Shown here: one piece after another, positions 8,840 to 21,300 of the stretch
Layout: the number at the start of each line of letters is the position of its first letter
Numbering within the stretch: position 1 is the stretch's first letter
NCBI GenBank assembly: GCA_900544765.1
Contig: UQWI01000007.1
Location: 1-64,000, forward strand
DNA length: 64,000 nucleotides
Direction: 5' to 3'
Source: an uncultured Eubacteriales bacterium
Lineage (GTDB): Bacteria; Bacillota; Clostridia; Oscillospirales; Oscillospiraceae
Program-made: the position numbers and the translations under genes
Notes under the pieces: generated by a model
Database searches by the model: none
What the model was told of the DNA's origin: nothing
Seen by the model: only the letters and a program-made list of their open reading frames with translations

Positions 8840-9283
8840 TCAGCCCTTGGCCGCGTACTCGTCGCGGCGCATCACCGCTAGCGCGTCGCAGCGGTTGTTC
8901 ATCTCGTTGTCGGCGTGGCCCTTGACCCAGTACACCTTGACCTCATGCGTGTGAAGCAGGCTGTCAAGCTCCTTCCAGAGCTCCAGGTTCTTGACCGGGC
9001 CGTCCTTGCGCTTCCAGCCGCGCTTTTTCCAGCTGTCGAGCCAGTGCTCATTGATGGCCCGCTCTATATACTGCGAGTCGGTGTAGAGTGTGACGGAGCA
9101 CTTCTCCGTCAGCGCGCTCAGTGCGGCTATGACGCCGGAAAGCTCCATGCGGTTGTTCGTGGTGCTCGCTTCTCCTCCGGAGAGCTCCTTCTCGTGGCCG
9201 TTATATGTCAGTATCGCCGCCCAGCCGCCGGGGCCCGGGTTTCCGGAGCAGGCCCCGTCGGTGTAGATGGTCACGGCTTTCAT
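8840..9283 (-). CDS. rnhA: Ribonuclease HI
   Basis: A 147-residue RNase H that cuts the RNA strand of RNA-DNA hybrids. The catalytic acids are in place: Asp9 in [14 protein letters not shown], Glu47 in NNRMEL and Asp69 in LYTDSQYIE. The basic [16 protein letters not shown] handle and the C-terminal [14 protein letters not shown] motif are also present. The start overlaps the gyrA stop (ATGA), so translation is coupled to gyrA. The length matches bacterial type 1 enzymes. Confidence 0.97.
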   Translation of the reverse strand: MKAVTIYTDGACSGNPGPGGWAAILTYNGHEKELSGGEASTTNNRMELSGVIAALSALTEKCSVTLYTDSQYIERAINEHWLDSWKKRGWKRKDGPVKNLELWKELDSLLHTHEVKVYWVKGHADNEMNNRCDALAVMRRDEYAAKG

Positions 9284-11823
9284 TCACTGTCCTCCGTATT
9301 TACGGCTTCGTCCGCAGCATTTTCTGCGTTATCCTGTTCCGGCACGTCGTCATCGTCCTCCTCTGCCTCCGTGAGCGCGGCGGATATGACCTTTGCACCG
9401 TCGTTGGGCCGCATAATGCGCACACCCTGCGTGGCGCGTCCCAGCACGGAGATACCGGCGACGTTAGTGCGGATTATCGTGCCGTCGTCAGCTACGATGA
9501 GCACGTCCTCGCTGCCGAGAACCATGCGCACGTCGGACACATAACCGGTCTTGTCCGTGACGTTGTAGCTCTTGAGGCCCATGCCGCCGCGCTTCTGCGG
9601 GCCGGCCTCGTCGCCGCCGCGCAGGTATTCGCTCACAGCGGTGCGCTTGCCGTAGCCGTTTTCGGTTATGCTGAGCACCTGGGCGCCGTCCACAGTGGGC
9701 AGGGCGCCGACAACGCGGTCTCCTTCACGCAGCTTTATACCGCGCACGCCCATGGCGTCGCGTCCCATCGGGCGCGCATCGTTCTCGTCGAAGCAGATGG
9801 CGTAGCCGTCGCGCGTGGCGAGCAGAATATTGCGCTGGCCGTCGGTGAGGCAGGCGGATATGAGCTCGTCGCCGTCGTCTATATTCAGGGCGCGTATACC
9901 GTTGCGGCGGATATTGCGTATGGTATCCAGGCTCATGCGCTTTACGGTGCCGTTTGCCGTGCATAGGAAGAGGAAGTTCGCCCCTTCGCGCTCATGCAGC
10001 ATGCAGACTACGCGCTCGCCCGGCTCTGTGGGCAGTATGTTGACGATATTTGTACCCTTTGCCGCGCGTCCGGCCTCGGGTATCTGATAGCCCTTGCGCT
10101 GATACGCCCGGCCCAGGCTGGTGAAGAAGAGTATCCTGTCGTGGGTCGAGGCGGTGAACACGTTCTCGACGTAGTCCTCCTCCCGGGTGGCCATGCCCTT
10201 TACGCCGCGGCCGCCGCGGCCCTGGGCCCGGTATTCGCTCGCGGGCAGTCGCTTGATATAGCCGGAGTGCGTCAGGGTAAAGACGCAGTTTTCCTCTTCT
10301 ATGAGGTCCTCTATGTCTATCTCGTCCTCGACGTCCTGAATCTCGGTCTTGCGCTCGTCGCCGTACTTGTCGCGCAGCGCGGTGAGCTCCACTTTGAGTA
10401 CGCCCTTTATCTTCTCCGGGTCGGCGAGCAAGCCCTCGTAGTAGGCTATGCGTTCCTCAAGCTCGCGGTACTCTTTCTCGAGCTTTTCGCGGTCGAGGCC
10501 CTGCAGGGCTTTAAGGCGCATGTCCAGTATGGCCTGGGCCTGCACGTCGTCGAGGCTGAAGCGGCTCATGAGGTTTTCCTTCGCGTCGTCATAGCTCTCG
10601 CGTATGATGCGGATGACCTCGTCAATGTTGTCCTGCGCTATGAGCAGGCCCTCCAACAGATGGGCCCTCTCCTGGGCTTTCTTGAGGTCGAACTTCGTGC
10701 GGCGGACAATTAGCTCCTCCTGGAAGTTCAGGTACTCGTCGATTATGTGGCGCAGGTTGAGTATCTTCGGCGCACGCTGGTTGTCCACAAGCGCGAGCAT
10801 ATTGATGGAAAAGCTGGTCTGCAGCTGAGTCTGCGCAAACAGGCGGTTGAGCACTACCTGGGGATTGGCGTCGCGCTTCAGCTCTATGACCATGCGCATG
10901 CCGTTGCGGTCGGATTCGTCGCGCAATCCGGATATGCCCTCAAGGCGCTTTTCACGCACCTGCTCGGCCATGTTCTCTATGAGCTGCTTCTTGTTGACCT
11001 GATAGGGCAGCTCGGTGACGACAATGCGGATACGGTCGTGACCGAACTCCTCCATCTCCGTGCGGGCGCGGATTATGACCTTGCCCTTGCCGGTGGCGTA
11101 GGCCGCGCGGATGCCGCTGCGGCCCATGATGATGCCCTTGGTTGGAAAGTCCGGGCCGGTGACGTGCTGCATGAGATCGTTAAGCGTTGCCTCAGGGTTG
11201 TCCAGCACGCAGATGCAGGCGTTTATGACCTCGGTGAGGTTGTGCGGCGGTATATTCGTCGCCATGCCGACGGCGATGCCGCTTGATCCGTTGACGAGCA
11301 GGTTGGGAAAACGCGCGGGCAGCACGCGGGGCTCCTTGCGGCTCTCGTCGAAGTTGGGGTCCCAGTCGACCGTGTCCTTCTCTATGTCGCGGAGCATCTC
11401 GTCGGAGATACGCGCCATGCGGGCCTCGGTGTATCGGTAGGCCGCAGGGGGGTCGCCGTCTACGGAGCCAAAGTTGCCGTGGCCGTCGACGAGCGGGTAG
11501 CGCATGGAGAAGTCCTGCGCAAGGCGCACCAGGGCGTCGTAGACGGAGGCGTCGCCATGCGGATGGTAGCGGCCCAGCACGTCGCCGACGCAGGTCGCGG
11601 ACTTCTTGAAGGGCTTGTCGGAAGTGAGACCGTCCTCGTACATGGCGTACAGTATGCGCCTGTGGACGGGTTTGAGTCCGTCGCGCACGTCAGGCAGCGC
11701 TCGCGCCACAATGACGCTCATAGCGTAGTCGATGAAGCTGGACTTCATCTCGCTGACTATCTCAGAAGAAACTATCTTCTGCTCGGGAAACATTATATCT
11801 TCTGGCTTGTAATCTTTGGCCAT
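9280..11823 (-). CDS. gyrA: DNA gyrase subunit A
   Basis: An 847-residue GyrA, the DNA-cleaving subunit of the enzyme that introduces negative supercoils. The catalytic Tyr is at about 131 in RYTEAR. The quinolone-determining segment is [15 protein letters not shown], with Ala at the position of E. coli Ser83. A GyrA-box-like [10 protein letters not shown] lies in the C-terminal beta-pinwheel. The C-terminus is acidic ([12 protein letters not shown]). The start is preceded by AGGTGG at 7-bp spacing. The frame remains open upstream through a 77-bp fragment that looks like a transposase end. Confidence 0.98.
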   Translation of the reverse strand: MAKDYKPEDIMFPEQKIVSSEIVSEMKSSFIDYAMSVIVARALPDVRDGLKPVHRRILYAMYEDGLTSDKPFKKSATCVGDVLGRYHPHGDASVYDALVRLAQDFSMRYPLVDGHGNFGSVDGDPPAAYRYTEARMARISDEMLRDIEKDTVDWDPNFDESRKEPRVLPARFPNLLVNGSSGIAVGMATNIPPHNLTEVINACICVLDNPEATLNDLMQHVTGPDFPTKGIIMGRSGIRAAYATGKGKVIIRARTEMEEFGHDRIRIVVTELPYQVNKKQLIENMAEQVREKRLEGISGLRDESDRNGMRMVIELKRDANPQVVLNRLFAQTQLQTSFSINMLALVDNQRAPKILNLRHIIDEYLNFQEELIVRRTKFDLKKAQERAHLLEGLLIAQDNIDEVIRIIRESYDDAKENLMSRFSLDDVQAQAILDMRLKALQGLDREKLEKEYRELEERIAYYEGLLADPEKIKGVLKVELTALRDKYGDERKTEIQDVEDEIDIEDLIEEENCVFTLTHSGYIKRLPASEYRAQGRGGRGVKGMATREEDYVENVFTASTHDRILFFTSLGRAYQRKGYQIPEAGRAAKGTNIVNILPTEPGERVVCMLHEREGANFLFLCTANGTVKRMSLDTIRNIRRNGIRALNIDDGDELISACLTDGQRNILLATRDGYAICFDENDARPMGRDAMGVRGIKLREGDRVVGALPTVDGAQVLSITENGYGKRTAVSEYLRGGDEAGPQKRGGMGLKSYNVTDKTGYVSDVRMVLGSEDVLIVADDGTIIRTNVAGISVLGRATQGVRIMRPNDGAKVISAALTEAEEDDDDVPEQDNAENAADEAVNTEDSE

Positions 11824-11964
11824 TTGGTTACCACCTTTGATTATCCGCGCCTTGAGGTAATATTCATCCTCAAACCAACGCGCGGGGTTGTTATTTATGC
11901 TTCTCTTCCGGCTGGGATATTGAATAATTCAGCTCTCTCAGCCGTACTGCTTTTCTCTTTTCCA

Positions 11965-11965
<1 letters not shown>
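11824..11965 (-). pseudogene. Remnant of a REP-associated (Y1/RAYT-type) transposase
   Basis: The gyrB-gyrA gap encodes two pieces in different frames. The first starts at 11965 by overlapping the gyrB stop (TGATG) and reads [15 protein letters not shown] before stopping at 11891. This resembles the N-terminal (N/R)RLxxYDYS signature of RAYT proteins. The second, 11824-11900, reads [16 protein letters not shown], which resembles their C-terminal NPARW-x2-D-x-YY end. It continues in frame into gyrA. The catalytic HUH and Tyr region is missing, which suggests a large internal deletion. The assignment rests on two short motifs. Confidence 0.5.
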
Positions 11966-13941
<1,976 letters not shown>

Positions 13942-13967
13942 CTAAGTTATCCATGTTTTAACGTTTA

Positions 13968-14213
13968 TCAGCCCATCCTCCGCTTCAGCGCGGAACCTGA
14001 CAGGCCGGAGAGGTAAACTCTCCTCTTTCCGCCCTCTTCGCAGACTATGAAGGTCCGGGGTATGTCCTCCGCGGCGTTTATAACCTCGCCGCGCTTTTCG
14101 GCCAAAGACAGCGCGTCTCGGGATATGCGCGAATACGTTGCGTTATCCATGTCGAAAACCGCTACGATGTCCCTGCGGCGCACAACAAATCCGCCGCCAA
14201 TGCTCAGATACAT
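13968..14213 (-). CDS. remB: RemB/YaaB-type regulatory protein (DUF370)
   Basis: An 81-residue protein of the DUF370/RemA-RemB family, beginning [23 protein letters not shown]. Members near recF in Bacillus (yaaB/remB) affect extracellular matrix genes, and the related RemA binds DNA. The start overlaps the recF stop by one base (TGATG), so it is translationally coupled. The position between recF and gyrB is the conserved one for Firmicutes. Its role in this organism is inferred from that position and family. Confidence 0.9.
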   Translation of the reverse strand: MYLSIGGGFVVRRRDIVAVFDMDNATYSRISRDALSLAEKRGEVINAAEDIPRTFIVCEEGGKRRVYLSGLSGSALKRRMG

Positions 14214-15316
14214 CAGTTTGCCGCCTTTCCGCCGCTTATCGTGATGACCTTGGCGCCGGTGCGCCGCGCTATACCGTCGTCCTCGCAGCAGGTGATGAGC
14301 GTCTGCCCGCCGCCTATCCTGTTGAGTACGAATTCCTGCCGCCTTGCGTCCAGTTCGCTGAGCACGTCGTCGAGCAGCAGCACGGGGTATTCTCCCGTCT
14401 CCTGCAGGTGTATTTCGCGCTCAGCCAGTTTGATGCTCAGCGCGGCAGTGCGCTTCTGGCCCTGTGACGCGAAGGTGCGCGCGCTCTTGCCATTTATTAC
14501 TATTTCTAGGTCGTCCTTGTGCGCGCCGGTCAGGCACTGCCCGCTCTCGAGCTCGGCCTTGCGGTGGCTCTCCTGGTGGTCGCAGACGGCGTAGTATATT
14601 TCGCGCTCGCTGGCGAAGGGGTTTTCCACAGTTGACACCGTCCTGTAGAAAAGTCTCAGCTCGTCGGAGCCGCCGGAGAACTCGCGGTGTATCGGTCCGG
14701 CCGCCTCGTCAAGCCGCGAGGCAAACGCCGCCCTGTAGCGTATCAGGCGCGCGGACAGGCGGCACATGCGCTCGGAAAAGTCGTCCAGCGTGTAGAGCAG
14801 CGAGGGTTTCTCACGGTAGTCGCGGAGTATGGCGCTCTTCTGTTCGTAGAGGCGGTTGTATTCCGTAAGTGCGGCGGCGTAGCCCGGGCGCAGCTGGCTT
14901 ATGGCGTTGTCGAGCATTTTTCTTCGGACGGACGCGCCCTCGCGCACGATAGCCAGGTCCTCCGGGCAGAATAGCACGGCGGTTATCGTTCCTGCGAGCT
15001 CGGAGGCGGTTTTTTTCACCGAATTTACGGTTATTTGCTTGCGCCTGCCCGGCGTCAGCAGGATTCTTATCGTCTGCTCCCTGCCGTGGGCCTCGATGTC
15101 AGCAAGTATCTCCGCTGATGAAAAGCCGAAGCCGACAAGCTCGCGGTCAAAGCGGCTGCGGAAGCTCCGCCCTGCCGCGAGCATGTATACGGCCTCGAGC
15201 AGGTTTGTCTTGCCCTGGGCGTTTTGCCCGCGTATTACGTTTGTGTTGGGTGAGAAGTCAAAGGCCTCGAAGTCGTAGTTGCGCCAGCCGTTCAGGGCAA
15301 TGCGCCGGACTATCAT
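14213..15316 (-). CDS. recF: DNA replication and repair protein RecF
   Basis: A 367-residue SMC-like ATPase that loads RecA at gaps via RecOR. Walker A is [11 protein letters not shown] (residues 30-40), the signature motif is in [11 protein letters not shown] and the Walker B region is [12 protein letters not shown]. The start overlaps the yaaA stop by four bases. The length matches the family. The genes on both sides are those expected around recF in Firmicutes. Confidence 0.97.
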   Translation of the reverse strand: MIVRRIALNGWRNYDFEAFDFSPNTNVIRGQNAQGKTNLLEAVYMLAAGRSFRSRFDRELVGFGFSSAEILADIEAHGREQTIRILLTPGRRKQITVNSVKKTASELAGTITAVLFCPEDLAIVREGASVRRKMLDNAISQLRPGYAAALTEYNRLYEQKSAILRDYREKPSLLYTLDDFSERMCRLSARLIRYRAAFASRLDEAAGPIHREFSGGSDELRLFYRTVSTVENPFASEREIYYAVCDHQESHRKAELESGQCLTGAHKDDLEIVINGKSARTFASQGQKRTAALSIKLAEREIHLQETGEYPVLLLDDVLSELDARRQEFVLNRIGGGQTLITCCEDDGIARRTGAKVITISGGKAAN

Positions 15317-15525
15317 GCCTCAGCCACCTCATAGCTTATTCCGTCAATCTCCACCCTGTCCCCGGGACGTAGCTTTTTCCCGCGCATGGTGCAGATTTCG
15401 CCGTTTACGAGGACTTCACCGTCCTCTATTGCCAATTTGGCTTCTCCTCCTGTCTCGCAGGCGCCGGAAAATTTTAAAAAGGCGTCGAGCTTGATAAATT
15501 CCGTGTTAATTTCTATTCTTTCCAT
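15313..15525 (-). CDS. yaaA: S4-domain RNA-binding protein YaaA
   Basis: A 70-residue protein consisting of little more than an S4 RNA-binding domain ([20 protein letters not shown], then DGEVLVNGE and RPGDRVEI). It always lies between dnaN and recF in Firmicutes. Homologs (YaaA/RlbA) are thought to bind ribosomal RNA. It begins 4 bp after dnaN ends and its stop overlaps recF by four bases, so the genes are coupled. Confidence 0.93.
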   Translation of the reverse strand: MERIEINTEFIKLDAFLKFSGACETGGEAKLAIEDGEVLVNGEICTMRGKKLRPGDRVEIDGISYEVAEA

Positions 15526-15529
15526 TTTC

Positions 15530-16636
15530 TTATTTTGCCAGTCTTACAGGCAGGACCATGTAGACGAATTCGTCGCTCCCGTCGGCCGGGACTATGACGC
15601 AGGGAGCGCTGCCGGTGTTTATGCAGACGGTGAGCTCGTCGGTCGGGGCCGCGCGCAGCGCGTCGCGCAGGTAGCGTCCGTTGAAGCCTATCTCAGTGTC
15701 TCCTCCGTTGCCTTCGCAGGGGCAGACGTCGCGTGCGGTGCCGAGGGCCGTGCCGCAGCGGAAGTCTATGGAGCTGTCGCCGAATACGAGCCTGATGGGG
15801 CTCTTCACGGTTTCATCAACGACAAGGCTTACGCGGTCTGTGGCAGAGAGCATTTCGCCGCGGTTTACGCCGAGCTTGTACTTGAAGTTTTCGGGTATGG
15901 TTTTGCGGTAGTTTATGAATTCGCCTTCGAGCAGGCGGGAGACTACTACGGTGTCGCCTATGGTGAAAGAGACGTGGCGCTCTCCGAGGTCTATCATCAC
16001 GGGGTCCTCGCCCTTGGAGCAGAGCCTGGCCACGTCCTGAAGTACGCTGCCCGGTACGATGAAGCTGGCGGATTGGGTTTTGCCGTTCACCTCGGCGCGG
16101 CGGAGCGCAAGCCTGTAGCCGTCGACGGATACGACCGTGAGGCGGTTTTCGTCCAGCTCAAATAGGCTGCCCATATATACCGGGCGGCTCTCGTTTGTGG
16201 AAACGGCGAAAATTGTCTGCTCTATGAGCTCTGAGAGCTTCTGCTGCTCCAGGGAAATGGCGTCGGCGTAGTCGCTCTCAGGCAGCTCCGGGTAATCCTC
16301 TGCGGGCAGGCTCATAAAGGAGAACTCGCTCATGCCGCATTTTACAGTGGTTTTGCCGCCGTCGGCGACTTCTACGGTGACCATGCCGTCCGGAAGTACG
16401 CGCATCATTTCGCCTATGAGCTTTGCAGTCATGACGACAGCGCTGCCGGGCTCCTCAACGTCGGCTTCAATGCTCTGGTATATGCCTTTGCGCAGGTCGT
16501 AGCCGGTTACGCGCACGTTTGCGCCGGCCTGTATGAGCAGGCCTTCGAGGGCCGGAATGGAGCTTCTTGCGCTGGCCGCTCTGGATGCGGCGTTTACGGC
16601 GTTTTGGAGCAGCTGTTTTTCGCAGGTGAATTTCAT
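15530..16636 (-). CDS. dnaN: DNA polymerase III beta subunit (sliding clamp)
   Basis: A 368-residue sliding clamp that holds DNA polymerase III on DNA. The sequence has the three-fold repeated clamp domain structure, an N-terminus [20 protein letters not shown] and the C-terminal [11 protein letters not shown] tail lining the hydrophobic binding pocket. A perfect AAGGAGG site precedes the ATG. It follows dnaA after a 253-bp AT-rich spacer that is the likely origin. Confidence 0.98.
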   Translation of the reverse strand: MKFTCEKQLLQNAVNAASRAASARSSIPALEGLLIQAGANVRVTGYDLRKGIYQSIEADVEEPGSAVVMTAKLIGEMMRVLPDGMVTVEVADGGKTTVKCGMSEFSFMSLPAEDYPELPESDYADAISLEQQKLSELIEQTIFAVSTNESRPVYMGSLFELDENRLTVVSVDGYRLALRRAEVNGKTQSASFIVPGSVLQDVARLCSKGEDPVMIDLGERHVSFTIGDTVVVSRLLEGEFINYRKTIPENFKYKLGVNRGEMLSATDRVSLVVDETVKSPIRLVFGDSSIDFRCGTALGTARDVCPCEGNGGDTEIGFNGRYLRDALRAAPTDELTVCINTGSAPCVIVPADGSDEFVYMVLPVRLAK

Positions 16637-16721
16637 TGTTCGTCCTCCTTGTGAGAAAGCATGCCTACGTTCTGTAAGGAAGCTATATTATTCAGTCGTA
16701 ATACTAGTAGGCGATGTTGAT

Positions 16722-16879
16722 TGTTGAAAACGGCCTCAAAGCCTTGATTTTAAAGAAAATTTTGATGTTGAAAACTTTTTGATTTTTTCAACATGAAGTG
16801 ACAGGCAAAAGATGTAAAAATTTTTTCCGACATCTTTCAACAGAAAGTTTTTAAGCTTTCAACACAGCCGTGTTGAAAG
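16722..16879. other. oriC: Candidate oriC with six variant DnaA-type boxes
   Basis: The dnaA-dnaN spacer (16637-16889) holds six copies of a 9-mer TGTTGAAA(A/G). It occurs forward at 16722, 16766 and 16871, and reversed at 16785, 16834 and 16856. The last two form an inverted pair with a 6-bp centre. Read as TTTTCAACA, the 9-mer differs from the usual TTATCCACA at two positions. No canonical box was found. The interval 16740-16830 is very AT-rich and could unwind. Position next to dnaA is the usual place for a Firmicutes origin. That these are DnaA sites is an inference. Confidence 0.65.
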
Positions 16880-16889
16880 AGCGTGTGTT

Positions 16890-18200
16890 TCAGGAGCGGG
16901 AGTTTATGTTGGCGGATATGTCGCGAACGGTGGAGGCGACGTCGGGGTCGGACTTTATCATGTCCTCGACCTTGCGTATGGAGGAGAGGACGGTGGAGTG
17001 GTTTCTGCCCTCATACTGCGCGCCTATGTCTACGAGGGAGAGGTTGGTCAGGTTGCGCATGAGATACATGGAGACCTGGCGGGCCATGGCGGTATTCTTG
17101 CTGCGGCGCTGGCCCCGCAGGTCTGCGGGCTGCAGCGAGTAGTATCTGGCCGTCTCCTCGATGATTATCTCCGGCGTGGGTATGAAGCTGCCAACCCTGA
17201 TAACGTCCTTGATGGCGCGTTTGACGACGTTTATCGTGATGGTGTCGTTCATAATCTCCTTGTAGGCCGTCAGGCGCTTTACCACGCCCTCTATCTGCCT
17301 GACGTTGCTGGTGATGCTCTCGGCGATGAAGTTCACAACTTCGCTGGGCAGGACCAGGCCGAGCTGCGCGGCCTTGTTGAGGATTATGGCCGTGCGCGTC
17401 TCAATGTCGGGCGGCTGCACGTCGGCCATAAGCCCGCCCTCTATACGGGTACGGAGACGGTCGTCGAGCTGAGCCATGTCTATGGGCGGCCGGTCGGCGG
17501 TGAGGACTATCTGGTGCCCGGCCTCATAGATGCTGTTGAAGGTGTGGAAAGTCTCCTCCTGGGTGCTTCGCTTTCCGGCTATGAACTGTATGTCGTCCAT
17601 GAGCAGCAGGTCTATGTTCCGGTACTTCTCGCGGAACTCGCGGCTGGTGCCGGTCATGACCGAGTGTATCAGCTCGTTCGTGAAGTCGTCACCCTTCAGG
17701 TAGGCAATCTTGAAGTTCGGCTTGTCGTGGTGTATCTTCTCGCCTATGGCCAGCAGCAGGTGCGTCTTGCCCAGGCCGGAGTTGCCGTAGATGAACAGCG
17801 GGTTGTAGACCTTGCCGGGGTTATTTGCGACGGCTATTGCCGCGGCGTGGGCAAATTTGTTCGACGGGCCCACGACGAAGTGGTCGAAGGTGTAGCCCTC
17901 CATCTCCGGATAAGGGCTCGGCTCCTGGCCGTCGCGCTCGTACTCGAGCAGCTCGTCGCCGGCCAGGACCTCCAGCTCAAAGTCGCAGGAGAAGAGGTCA
18001 TAAAGGGCCTTGCGTATCATCTCGCCGAAGCGGTTTTCTATTATGTTCCGTTTGAAGTCGGAGCTTGTGTGCAGTACGAGTTTGCAGTCGGCCATGTCCA
18101 CGGCCTTGCAGTCGGAAAACCAGGTGTTGAAGGCCGTCGGGGTTATTTCCTTGGATATGATGTCCAGAATCTGCTGCCAAATCTCGTCCAGAGAATCCAT
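16890..18200 (-). CDS. dnaA: Chromosomal replication initiator DnaA
   Basis: A 436-residue initiator ATPase. Domain I is at 1-75, then a short linker. The AAA+ domain has Walker A GNSGLGKTH (139-147) and Walker B LLLMDDIQ (D202-D203). The DNA-binding domain IV is near 340-436. Its base-reading motif is GRNHSTV (about 398-404) instead of the usual GRDHTTV, so the Asp is Asn and the first Thr is Ser. This may explain the non-standard boxes beside the gene. It is the first gene of the minus-strand origin block, read from a promoter at 18263-18291. Confidence 0.98.
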   Translation of the reverse strand: MDSLDEIWQQILDIISKEITPTAFNTWFSDCKAVDMADCKLVLHTSSDFKRNIIENRFGEMIRKALYDLFSCDFELEVLAGDELLEYERDGQEPSPYPEMEGYTFDHFVVGPSNKFAHAAAIAVANNPGKVYNPLFIYGNSGLGKTHLLLAIGEKIHHDKPNFKIAYLKGDDFTNELIHSVMTGTSREFREKYRNIDLLLMDDIQFIAGKRSTQEETFHTFNSIYEAGHQIVLTADRPPIDMAQLDDRLRTRIEGGLMADVQPPDIETRTAIILNKAAQLGLVLPSEVVNFIAESITSNVRQIEGVVKRLTAYKEIMNDTITINVVKRAIKDVIRVGSFIPTPEIIIEETARYYSLQPADLRGQRRSKNTAMARQVSMYLMRNLTNLSLVDIGAQYEGRNHSTVLSSIRKVEDMIKSDPDVASTVRDISANINSRS

Positions 18201-18262
18201 GGGTATCCTCCCCTCAATAAAAAACGCCCTCTGCTGTGAGGACGCACAGGTGATACAGTAAT

Positions 18263-18291
18263 ATTATAAACGATTTCATCTCTCTTGTCCA
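18263..18291 (-). promoter_or_regulatory. dnaA promoter
   Basis: On the minus strand TGGACA (18286-18291), a 17-bp spacer and a perfect TATAAT (18263-18268) lie 62 bp before the dnaA start. No copy of the TGTTGAAA 9-mer was seen in this interval. Confidence 0.7.
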
Positions 18292-18394
18292 TAATGATAT
18301 TTATATTAAATAATAGTATGCGCCAATGTAAAATCCGTCAAAACCGAGAAAGCGTGACCGGCTGCGATTGCTTTCGGGAGAGAATGCTGTTATA

Positions 18395-21300
18395 ATGCCC
18401 TATGCTATGGATGAACAGAAAAACATACTGGCATTGTCAATATTGGATGACCCTGACGCCGCCGCCCTCCCCTCACCTGAGGAGAGCGGGCGGCTTCCCG
18501 CGCTTGTCTCGGGCCTTTCGGCCGTACACAGGGCGCATCTTGCAGCGGCGCTGAGGGTTAAATATAAGCGCCCGCTTGTGGTGCTGTGTCCGGACGAGAC
18601 GGCGGCTTCAGCCCTGGCTGGAGACATATCCGCCCTGACCGGCGAGACCTGCAGCCTTCTCTCCGGGCGCGACTACGCCTTCTACAGCGCGGACGCCATG
18701 AGCCGCGGCACGGAGCAGCGGCGCATCAACGCCCTGGCCGCCCTGATGAACGGCGCAAGCGTTACAGTCGTGACTGCGGAGGGGCTGTTTCAGCGTACCA
18801 TGCCGCCGGAGGTGTTCCGCCGTGCGGTGTTTGAGATAGATATGCAGAGCCAGACGGCGCCCGAGGACGTTGAGGACGCGCTTTTGCGCTGCGGATATTC
18901 GAGGGCCGTTCAGGTAGAGGGACCGGGACAGTTTTCGCGCCGTGGCGGCATACTGGACTTCTTCTCTCCGGCTTACAGCCAGCCTGTACGCATTGAGTTC
19001 TGGGGAGACGAGATAGACTCCATGGGCTTCTTCGACACGGGCACTCAGCGCCGCACGGAGAGCATAGACAGGTGCGCCGTGGTCCCGGCCGCCGAGGTAC
19101 TGCCCACGCTTGCAAAGGGCGGTGCGCACGCCCTGGCAAACGAGCTGGTCAGGCTGGCGGACAGGGCAATGAAGCGGCGCTCGGGCGAGACTGGTCCCGC
19201 CCTGGCCGCCGTGCTGCGCGAGGATGCCGACAGGCTGCTCTCCGGCGCGGAACTGCCCGCTGCGGACCGCTACGCCTCTCTCATCTACGGCGACACCACG
19301 ACTGCCATAGACTACATACCCTCCGGCGCGCTCATCGTCATGGACCAGCCGTCCAGGTTCAGCGAGAACGCGAGGGCGTACATAAAACGCGTCACAGAGG
19401 ACGTCACAAGCCTCACACGCGCCGCAAAGCTCATATCCAAACCCGACGACTACTTCATCCCCTTCGACGCCGCCATGCGCCGCCTGGGAGCCATGGCGCT
19501 GTATATGGCCGACTCTTTCACCGCCGGACGCTATCCCGTCGAGCCGAGGAGCGTCAATGTAGTGCGCGCAAAGCAATTGCCAAGCTACGGCGGCAGCTCC
19601 ACGCAGGCGGCGGAGGACATCTCCGGCTATCTGAAGGGCGGCTTCGCCGTTGCAGTGCTTGCGGGCGACATGCGCCGTGCAAAGCTGCTGACGGAGTTTT
19701 TGAACGGGCACGCGGTGAAATGCCTGCTCTCGGAAAATCTCAGCGCCCTGCCGAAGCCCGGTGAGTGCGTCGTGACGGCCGGAAGCCTGTCTGCCGGGCT
19801 CGAGTACCCGGGAATACGCCTCGCGGTGCTCACGGACACGCAGATAGCCGGCAGCGGCTTCAGAAAGCCGAAGCGCAAGGCAAAACGCAAGCTGTCGAAC
19901 GCAGAGCGCATAGGCTCGTATACCGACCTGTCCGTCGGCGACCTCGTCGTACACGAGCACCACGGCATAGGCCGTTTTGCGGGCGTTGTGCGCATGCCTG
20001 TCGACGGCGTGGAGAAGGACTATATCAAGATAAGCTACGCCGGCAGCGACGTGCTGTACGTTCCCGCGACGCAGCTGGATTTGGTGAGCAAATACATAGG
20101 CGCGGGCGAGGACAGGCCGGTGCGCCTTTCCAAGATGGGCGGCACGGAGTGGCAGCGCACAAAGACCCGGGCAAAGGCCGCGGCGAAAAAGCTGGCCGGC
20201 GAGCTCATAGCGCTCTATGCCGAGCGCGCCCGCCGCCAGGGTCACGCCTTTGCGCCGGATTCTCCCTGGCAGACTGAGTTTGAGGAGCGCTTCCCCTACG
20301 AGGAGACCTCCGACCAGCTCCGCTGCGTGGAGGAGATAAAGTCCGACATGGAGAAGCCCGTGCCGATGGACCGCCTGCTTTGCGGCGACGTGGGCTACGG
20401 CAAAACCGAGGTCGCCCTGCGCGCCGTGATGAAGTGTATCCTCGACGGGAAGCAGGCGGCCATACTCGTGCCGACCACCGTCCTGGCCCAGCAGCATTAT
20501 CAGACGGCGGTGCAGCGCTTCGCAGGTTACCCGGTTGACATACAGGTGCTGAGCCGTTTCCGGACGGCGTCGCAGGTAAAAAAGACGCTCTCCGACGTGG
20601 CCGACGGCAGGTGCGACTTGGTCATAGGCACGCACCGCCTTTTGCAGAAGGACATCAGATTCAAGGACCTGGGCCTGCTTGTCGTCGACGAGGAGCAGCG
20701 CTTCGGAGTGTCCCACAAGGAACATATCAAGGAGCTCAGCCGTCAAGTAGACGTGCTGACCCTCTCGGCGACGCCGATACCGCGAACGCTGAATATGGCG
20801 CTCAGCGGTATACGCGACATGTCCACGATAGAGGAGCCGCCTATGGAACGTCTGCCGGTGCAGACCTTCGTTATGGAGCACGACTGGGGCGTCCTGGCCG
20901 ACGCCATGCGCCGCGAACTGGACAGGGGCGGCCAGGTCTATTATCTGCACAACCGCGTGGACAACATAGAGCGCACGGCGATGAAAATATCCGAGCTCAT
21001 GGACGGCGCAGTCGTCGCCGTGGCCCACGGCAAGATGGACGCCGAGCAGCTCGGCCGCATCATGGAGGACATGGCCGAGGGCAGCATACAGATACTTGTG
21101 TGTACGACGATAATCGAGACGGGCATAGATATACCCAACGTTAACACCCTCATAATCGAGGACGCCGACAAGCTCGGCCTCGCGCAGCTGCACCAGATTC
21201 GCGGACGCGTTGGGCGCAGCGCGCGCAGGGCGAGCGCGTACTTGACCTTCCGGCGGGACAAGGTGCTCAGCGAGATAGCCGAAAAGCGGCTCGAGGCCAT

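Noticed and set aside
18368..18396. TTGCTT-N17-TATAAT as the mfd promoter
   Set aside because: It overlaps the likely start codon; accepting it needs a leaderless or shortened mfd. Kept only as a caution on the start.
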